A program made the translations under genes and the position numbers. The notes beneath the pieces were generated by a model. The model ran no database searches. It saw only the letters and a list, made by a program, of their open reading frames with translations, and had not been told where the DNA came from. A stretch of DNA of 25,283 nt from Collinsella sp. (lineage in GTDB: Bacteria; Actinomycetota; Coriobacteriia; Coriobacteriales; Coriobacteriaceae). Each line of letters starts with the position of its first letter. The stretch's first letter is position 1. This document shows positions 21,338 through 25,283 of this stretch, one piece after another. The stretch covers positions 66,024 through 91,306 of the forward strand of contig DXMJ01000005.1 in assembly GCA_019414265.1 (NCBI GenBank). The letters are read 5' to 3'.

Positions 21338-21868
21338 CTAGTCCACCGTCACCAGGCTAAAGAGCTCAACATTGTCGTCAGACGACGTGAGCCTATCGCG
21401 CGGGTTAAGAAACGCAAGCTCAAGGATACAACCGTAGCCCACAAGCTTTGCTCCCATATCTCGCACCAGTTTACCTGTTGCCTCGACGGTTCCGCCCGTC
21501 GCGACCAAGTCGTCCAGAATCAACACGGTATCTTTAGAGCTGATAGCATCGGCGTGAATCTCGATAGAATCCGTTCCATACTCGAGCTCGTAGCTCTCGC
21601 TCACCGTTTTACGCGGCAGTTTACCCGGCTTACGTGCGGGAACAAAGCCGGCGCCCAGGGCGACGGCCACGGGCACGCCCACCATAAAGCCACGAGCCTC
21701 GGGGCCGACGACCTTGGTGATTCCCATGCCGGCAAAATGCTCGGCCAGGGCATCTACCATGGCCTTTAGCGCTTCGGGATTACCGAAGAGCGGCGTGATG
21801 TCCTTAAAGACGACTCCGGGCTCGGGATAGTCGGGGATATCGACGATATGAGATTCGAAGTCGTACAT
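21338..21868 (-). CDS. apt: Adenine phosphoribosyltransferase
   Basis: Apt converts adenine and PRPP to AMP in purine salvage. The 176-residue protein shows the family start DIPDYPEPGVVFKDITPLFGNP, the GPEARGFMVGVPVAVALGAGFVPARKPGKLP block with the flexible loop, and the PRPP-binding VLILDDLVATGGT. The length is normal. The ATG follows AAAGGT. It lies 36 nt after the MerR-type regulator and 31 nt before the NlpC/P60 gene on the same strand, with no terminator in either gap, so it is probably transcribed with both. Confidence 0.96.
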   Translation of the reverse strand: MYDFESHIVDIPDYPEPGVVFKDITPLFGNPEALKAMVDALAEHFAGMGITKVVGPEARGFMVGVPVAVALGAGFVPARKPGKLPRKTVSESYELEYGTDSIEIHADAISSKDTVLILDDLVATGGTVEATGKLVRDMGAKLVGYGCILELAFLNPRDRLTSSDDNVELFSLVTVD

Positions 21869-21904
21869 GGCATGACCTTTCAGGGATTGCCGGGTTAACG
21901 GCGG

Positions 21905-22789
21905 TTATTTACCCGTGTTAGCAGACGGGTTATGCGAGGGGACGACGACCTTGGACGGTTGCACGAGCGACTCCTCGTGCGCGGCAACCGCGGGGACGCT
22001 TGCCCCATCGCTTTTAGCCTTGGTGGATTCGGAACGTGCAATCTCCTCATCGAGGGCATCGATGTCAGCGTCCTCGACCACGGCGTTGAGCGACTCAAAG
22101 ACACGGTTCTTAAGGAGCGCGGTGTGCACACCCTCGGTGAGGTCGTGCAGCTTCTTAAAAGCGCGCTCGAGCTTGGCGTCGCGCTCATCATCGGAGGTAT
22201 CCATGCCGAGCATGCTCACGAGAACCTGCTCAAACATCGAAGACTCGCGGTTTGCCGACGATACGTACTGACGCAGGTTGCGCGGCTCAATGTGGAAGCG
22301 CGACAGCTCCGAGCAGTAACGGATAATTGGGAAATCTCGGCCATCGACGAGCTCTCGGTTCTGCGGGCTCTTGATGATGCGGATAAGATCGTTCTCGGCA
22401 AGGGAGCGGATAAACGAAATCTCAACACCGAGCATATCTGGAATCGTCTCGATGGGGTGCAGCTTTTGCTTGGTCTCCTTGGGCTCCGTCTTAAGCGGAA
22501 CATCGGACAGAAGACCCACCTCGTAAGCCAAAGTGGACAGGTCCGTTGCGTTTTCCAAGCGCTGCTTAATGACGTTGAGTGGCATGTAGCGGGTCTTCTG
22601 CAGGTGCAGGATGACCTCGAGACGGTCAACGTCTTCCTTGGAGTACTGGCGATACCCCTTAGGCGTACGATGAGGGGTGATGAGCCCCTCATCTTCTAGA
22701 AATCTAATTTTTGAGTTCGAAAGATCGGGGTATGCGCCTCGAAGAAGGTTGACGACTTGGCCGATACTCAGATAGTTGCGTTCGGCCAT
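21905..22789 (-). CDS. ftsR: MerR-type regulator, FtsR/Rv1828-like
   Basis: The 294-residue protein begins YLSIGQVVNLLRGAYPDLSN, then SKIRFLEDEGLITPHRTPKG and YRQYSKEDVDRLEVI: a MerR-family winged helix-turn-helix in which the second helix is extended as in the actinobacterial Rv1828/FtsR group. A second, degenerate helix-turn-helix-like segment sits mid-protein (about 110-175, LGVEISFIRSLAENDLIRII). The C-terminal 60 residues are acidic or low complexity. In Corynebacterium FtsR activates ftsZ; Rv1828 sits next to garA (Rv1827), just as here, where the FHA gene is 3 nt upstream. The tail is longer than in typical MerR proteins (about 250 for Rv1828). The orthology call is by synteny and N-terminal pattern. 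Confidence 0.82.
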   Translation of the reverse strand: MAERNYLSIGQVVNLLRGAYPDLSNSKIRFLEDEGLITPHRTPKGYRQYSKEDVDRLEVILHLQKTRYMPLNVIKQRLENATDLSTLAYEVGLLSDVPLKTEPKETKQKLHPIETIPDMLGVEISFIRSLAENDLIRIIKSPQNRELVDGRDFPIIRYCSELSRFHIEPRNLRQYVSSANRESSMFEQVLVSMLGMDTSDDERDAKLERAFKKLHDLTEGVHTALLKNRVFESLNAVVEDADIDALDEEIARSESTKAKSDGASVPAVAAHEESLVQPSKVVVPSHNPSANTGK

Positions 22790-22792
22790 GCC

Positions 22793-23227
22793 CTACTCAC
22801 CGGTTTCGATGCGCTCCGGCGTGCTCTCGTGGTAGATGAGCGTAAACGTACCGATCTGGACGGAAGAACCATCGTGCAGCGGGGCCGCGTTGACAATGGC
22901 GCCGTCGACCCAGGTGCCATTGAGCGAGCCCAGGTCCTCAATGCGAGCGCCGAGGCCCTCGCGAATAATGCGCGCGTGGCTACGCGAAACGGTCATGTCA
23001 TTGAGGAAGATGCCGTTCGCAGGATCGCGGCCGATGGTGGTCACGTCGTCCTCGAGCTCAAAGGCGGCACCAGTCTGCGGACCCTTGACGATGGACAGAA
23101 CGGGTGCGGTGATGCGCACGTTGGCCATGAGGTCGGGAACGGTGACGTCGCTTGAAGGCACGCGGAATACGCAGGTAGCGTCAGCAGTCTTATCATTCTG
23201 AGGCATATTGTTAACCATGTTGTCCAT
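22793..23227 (-). CDS. garA: FHA domain protein, GarA/OdhI-like
   Basis: The 144-residue protein has a C-terminal forkhead-associated domain (about 50-135) with the phosphothreonine-binding signature IGRDPANGIFLND, VSRSHARI and LGSLNGTWVDG. The N-terminus carries ATCVFR, comparable to the ETTSVFR phospho-switch of GarA and OdhI, in which a Ser/Thr kinase phosphorylates a Thr that then folds onto the FHA domain and blocks it. Only the second of the two Thr is kept here. In GarA/OdhI the unphosphorylated form inhibits 2-oxoglutarate metabolism; the target here is unknown. The start ATG 23227 is preferred over 23260 because AGGGG lies 7 nt upstream. It is 3 nt from the ftsR-like gene, as in Rv1827-Rv1828. 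Confidence 0.87.
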   Translation of the reverse strand: MDNMVNNMPQNDKTADATCVFRVPSSDVTVPDLMANVRITAPVLSIVKGPQTGAAFELEDDVTTIGRDPANGIFLNDMTVSRSHARIIREGLGARIEDLGSLNGTWVDGAIVNAAPLHDGSSVQIGTFTLIYHESTPERIETGE

Positions 23228-23293
23228 GACAACCCCTAACTTATCGCGGACGTGCCGCAAATAATGAACCGTACGTAATCATACCCCAACGAA

Positions 23294-23998
23294 TCAGTCT
23301 TCGATTTCAGGGTTCAGAAAGTCGATGTCCTCGTCCTCGGGATGCGCGAGAGCCTGTTTAATGGCCACTCCGCCCTTAATGGAATAGATGACAGCCGTGA
23401 GCATGGAGAAGATCACGCCGCCGTACACAAAGAAGATGCCGAGGGGCACCGAGCTTCCGTTGAGGCCCGGGAAGGCCGTGAACGTGGCGGGCAGCAGATG
23501 CCAGCCGTCCACGGTGGGAAAGCCCAACAGCATGAGCGAGAAGCCGGTCATGAGCAGCGCCGTGGCAATCTTGCCGGGAAACACCACGTCGATGGGACGG
23601 CGGTGATAGTGGCGCACGATGAGCGTGCCGATGCCCAGATAGATATCACGACCAATGATGAGCACGCAGACCCAGATGGGAAGCTCGCCGCGGACCACCA
23701 GGCCCAGTACGCCGGTAAATAGCAGCGCACGGTCGCAGATGGGATCCATAACCTTGCCGAGCCAGGAGACCGTTTTGGTCATGCGGGCAATCTGGCCGTC
23801 CATCCAGTCGGTGGAGGCCGCGATGGCATAGATGACGATGGCGACGACACGGTTGTTGTCCGTCACAAACAGGTACAGGAAGACCAGCGTGAGGATCAGG
23901 CGCGTGAAGGTAATGAAATTGGAGATCGTGAAGATCTTATTCGACGGGTAATCGGAAGTGCCGATAAGCTCCTTTTTGATCTTCTTTTTGATGCCCAC
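23294..23998 (-). CDS. CDP-alcohol phosphatidyltransferase, PgsA2-like
   Basis: The 234-residue membrane protein has the complete CDP-alcohol phosphotransferase motif: DWMDGQIAR, then eight residues, G, three, D, three, D (LGKVMDPICDR). It has several membrane helices, a basic N-terminus (GIKKKIKKELIG) and an acidic tail (EDEDIDFLNPEIED). It may be a phosphatidylglycerophosphate synthase paralogue or an actinobacterial-type cardiolipin synthase; the sequence does not decide. GTG 23998 is chosen because GGGGGAG lies 5 nt upstream and the frame before it lacks homology and crosses a promoter. It is the first gene of the run to NlpC/P60, as pgsA2 lies near garA in mycobacteria. It is a paralogue of pgsA at 2363. 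Confidence 0.85.
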   Translation of the reverse strand: MGIKKKIKKELIGTSDYPSNKIFTISNFITFTRLILTLVFLYLFVTDNNRVVAIVIYAIAASTDWMDGQIARMTKTVSWLGKVMDPICDRALLFTGVLGLVVRGELPIWVCVLIIGRDIYLGIGTLIVRHYHRRPIDVVFPGKIATALLMTGFSLMLLGFPTVDGWHLLPATFTAFPGLNGSSVPLGIFFVYGGVIFSMLTAVIYSIKGGVAIKQALAHPEDEDIDFLNPEIED

Positions 23999-24034
23999 AG
24001 GACTCCCCCGCTGGTAAACGACAAAACTTTCGAT

Positions 24035-24063
24035 ACTATACCCGTTCTGGCGATGTCTATCCA
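24035..24063 (-). promoter_or_regulatory. Promoter candidate for the pgsA2-like operon
   Basis: On the minus strand TGGATA (24063-24058) and TATAGT (24040-24035) are 17 bp apart. The -35 matches four of six consensus bases and the -10 five of six. Transcription would begin about 30 nt before the GTG at 23998, which supports that start. Confidence 0.5.
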
Positions 24064-24161
24064 GCGCGAGCATAGAGAGTCCAGACATATATAAGACTCC
24101 AACGGCCGTTACGGCTTCGTTAGAAACGCGCCCCACCATGGATGGTGAACCCGAAAGGCAA

Positions 24162-24194
24162 GGCGCGCGGGCACGGCGACTCGGCCCGCGCGCC
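24162..24194 (+). other. GC-only 11-bp hairpin before the ABC ATPase gene
   Basis: GGCGCGCGGGC (24162-24172) pairs perfectly with GCCCGCGCGCC (24184-24194) around an 11-nt loop. The stem ends 21 nt before the ATG and just before the GAAAGGA ribosome site. There is no T tract, so it may be a translational or processing element rather than a terminator. Confidence 0.55.
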
Positions 24195-24215
24195 CGGAAG
24201 AGAAAGGACGAACCC

Positions 24216-24944
24216 ATGGGCTACATGCTCGAGACGCGCGGGCTCACCAAGCGCTTCGGCCGCGGCGACCAGGCGCAGGATGCCGTGGCCGACGTGAGCC
24301 TTCATATCCGCGAGGGCGAGGTGTACGGGCTGCTCGGACCCAACGGCGCCGGCAAGTCGACAACGCTCAAGATGATCTGCGGGATGCTGCGGCCGACGGC
24401 CGGGGAGACCCTCTTTGCCGGGCACGCCTGGCGCCGCGAGGACCTCTACGCAATCGGCAGCCTCATCGAGGAGGCGCCGCTCTACCCCAACCTCACCGCG
24501 CGCGAGAACCTGCGCGTTCGCACCACGCTGCTGGGCCTTCCCGAGAGCCGCGTAGATGAGGTGCTCGCCGCCGTGGACCTCGCGGACACCGGGAAGAAGC
24601 GCGCCGGGCGCTTCTCGATGGGCATGCGGCAGCGCCTGGGGCTCGCGCTGGCGCTGATCGCCCGGCCACGCCTGCTCGTGCTCGACGAGCCCACCAACGG
24701 CCTCGACCCCATCGGCATCGAGGAGCTGCGCGACCAGATCCGCGGCTTCGCGGCGGCGGGTACGACGGTGATCGTCTCGAGCCACATCCTCTCCGAGGTG
24801 CAGCAGATGGCGGACACCATCGGCATCATCTACGGGGGGCGCCTAGCCTACGAGGATGCGCTTCGGCCCGGGCAGGACCTCGAGGAACTCTTCATGAGCG
24901 TCTGCCGGGAGGGGCGTCGAGCGCGCGGGGAGGTGGCGGCATGA
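24216..24944 (+). CDS. ABC transporter ATP-binding protein, lantibiotic-immunity LanF type
   Basis: The 242-residue ATPase has Walker A GPNGAGKST (about 41-49), signature FSMGMRQRLGLA in place of LSGGQ, Walker B LLVLDEPTNGLDP, and the H-loop SSHILSEV. At the Q-loop position the sequence reads GSLIEEAPLYPNLTAREN, with Glu where most ABC proteins have Gln. This E-loop is a known trait of LanF subunits, which with LanE and LanG expel lantibiotics from the membrane. ATG 24216 has AAAGGA 8 nt upstream; the earlier in-frame ATG 24138 has no ribosome site and crosses the GC hairpin. The permease start overlaps its stop (ATGA). GC content is much higher than in the genes to the left. Confidence 0.85.
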   Translation: MGYMLETRGLTKRFGRGDQAQDAVADVSLHIREGEVYGLLGPNGAGKSTTLKMICGMLRPTAGETLFAGHAWRREDLYAIGSLIEEAPLYPNLTARENLRVRTTLLGLPESRVDEVLAAVDLADTGKKRAGRFSMGMRQRLGLALALIARPRLLVLDEPTNGLDPIGIEELRDQIRGFAAAGTTVIVSSHILSEVQQMADTIGIIYGGRLAYEDALRPGQDLEELFMSVCREGRRARGEVAA

Positions 24945-25283
24945 CGGGCGAGAAAGGCGGCCTGCTCGCGGGCCTGCGCGCCGAGGCCCTGAAGTCGCGC
25001 CACGCGGCACCGGCTCGCCTGGCCGTGCTCATGGCGCTGCCGATGCCGCTGCTCGGCGCGATGCCCTACCGGGGCGTGCAGATCTTCAGCGCGTGGAACT
25101 ACTGGTACGCGCTCTTCCTGCCCGTGGCTCTCTCGCTCGTGGTGGCGTGCGTCGCGCGGGCGGACGCTCGCACGCGGATGCGGGGGCTTCTGGGCCTGGG
25201 CTTCCCGCTCGGGCGCGCCTGGTGGGCCAAGGCGCTCTGGTGCCTCGCGCTCTGCACGCTCTCGAACCTCGTGGTCTTCGGCA
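24941..25283 (+). CDS. Lantibiotic-immunity ABC permease, MutE/EpiE-like, N-terminal part
   Basis: Only the first 114 codons are inside the window. The visible protein has LRAEALKSRHAAPARLAVLM leading into a first membrane helix, an extracytoplasmic QIFSAWNYWYALFLP segment, a second helix, then RADARTRMRGLLGLGFPLGRAWWAKALW. The E-x-x-K-x-(R/K) lead-in, the N-(W/Y)-W-Y-x-x-x-L-P motif and the following basic loop are the pattern of the LanE/MutE/EpiE permease subunits. It overlaps the ATPase stop by 4 nt, so the two are translationally coupled. A LanG permease, a two-component system or a lantibiotic peptide might follow beyond the window. Confidence 0.75.
   Translation, partial: MTGEKGGLLAGLRAEALKSRHAAPARLAVLMALPMPLLGAMPYRGVQIFSAWNYWYALFLPVALSLVVACVARADARTRMRGLLGLGFPLGRAWWAKALWCLALCTLSNLVVFG

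Noticed and set aside
24138..24215. ATG at 24138 as the start of the ABC ATPase
   Set aside because: No ribosome site; the start lies in a CACCATGGATGGTG palindrome and the extension is Arg-rich translation of the GC hairpin. ATG 24216 with AAAGGA is better.
23999..24217. N-terminal extension of the PgsA2-like protein to 24217
   Set aside because: The extra 73 residues have no family similarity, lie in the divergent promoter region, and the GTG at 23998 has a good ribosome site.
1..25283. tRNA, rRNA, complete insertion sequence or transposase genes
   Set aside because: I looked for cloverleaf-type sequences, rRNA-like stretches and transposase motifs and saw none; a dedicated search could still find a divergent tRNA.

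Overview
The window reads as a chromosomal segment of a Coriobacteriia actinobacterium, most likely Collinsella or a close relative. Base composition is about 60% GC. The gene order rodZ-like, rimO, pgsA, pncC, recA, recX, rny, spoVS, miaB, miaA, hflX, lexA, nrdR is the actinobacterial/Firmicute recA-lexA neighbourhood, and the pgsA2, garA, ftsR-like group is also typically actinobacterial. The genus assignment comes from recognition and was not checked by a search.

Layout. 1-3544 (+): the tail of a RodZ-like protein, yajQ, rimO, pgsA and a CinA-C/PncC amidase, packed tightly. 3545-3801: recA control region with a perfect LexA box between the -35 and -10 and helically phased TTGGTCGG repeats upstream. 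3802-5654: recA-recX. 5655-8941: a separate rny transcription unit with a long hairpin-bearing leader, an rny gene broken by one missing G at 6566-6567, an uncharacterised GHKL ATPase, and spoVS. 9005-12602: miaB-miaA-hflX with 1-nt stop/start overlaps. 12587-13935 (-): lexA and a membrane acyltransferase-like gene in one operon, divergent from a YneA/ChiZ-like LysM protein, nrdR and dut (+). Two LexA boxes lie in the shared lexA/LysM promoter region.

15492-15951 has no gene. It holds two large palindromic elements and a partial third. They share a conserved core, but their outer arms differ between copies while being perfectly self-complementary within each copy. Two further hairpins lie between them. 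Next come a diacylglycerol-glucosyltransferase-like gene (-) divergent from trxB (+), then a DUF1836 regulator (+) convergent with a DegV protein (-). The two promoters of that pair share CTAG-type motifs. 20194-23998 (-) is a likely operon reading pgsA2-like, GarA-like FHA protein, FtsR-like MerR regulator, apt, NlpC/P60 hydrolase.

From about 24100 the composition jumps (75-80% GC in sampled 60-base lines) and an ABC ATPase/permease pair of the lantibiotic-immunity LanF/LanE type begins. It is cut by the window end and looks like an accessory, possibly acquired, module.

Functional themes are DNA repair and SOS control (recA, recX, lexA, the LysM division inhibitor), nucleotide supply (nrdR, dut, apt), RNA modification and decay (rimO, miaA, miaB, rny, hflX), membrane lipids (pgsA, pgsA2-like, glucosyltransferase) and cell wall or division control (RodZ-like, NlpC/P60, FtsR-like).
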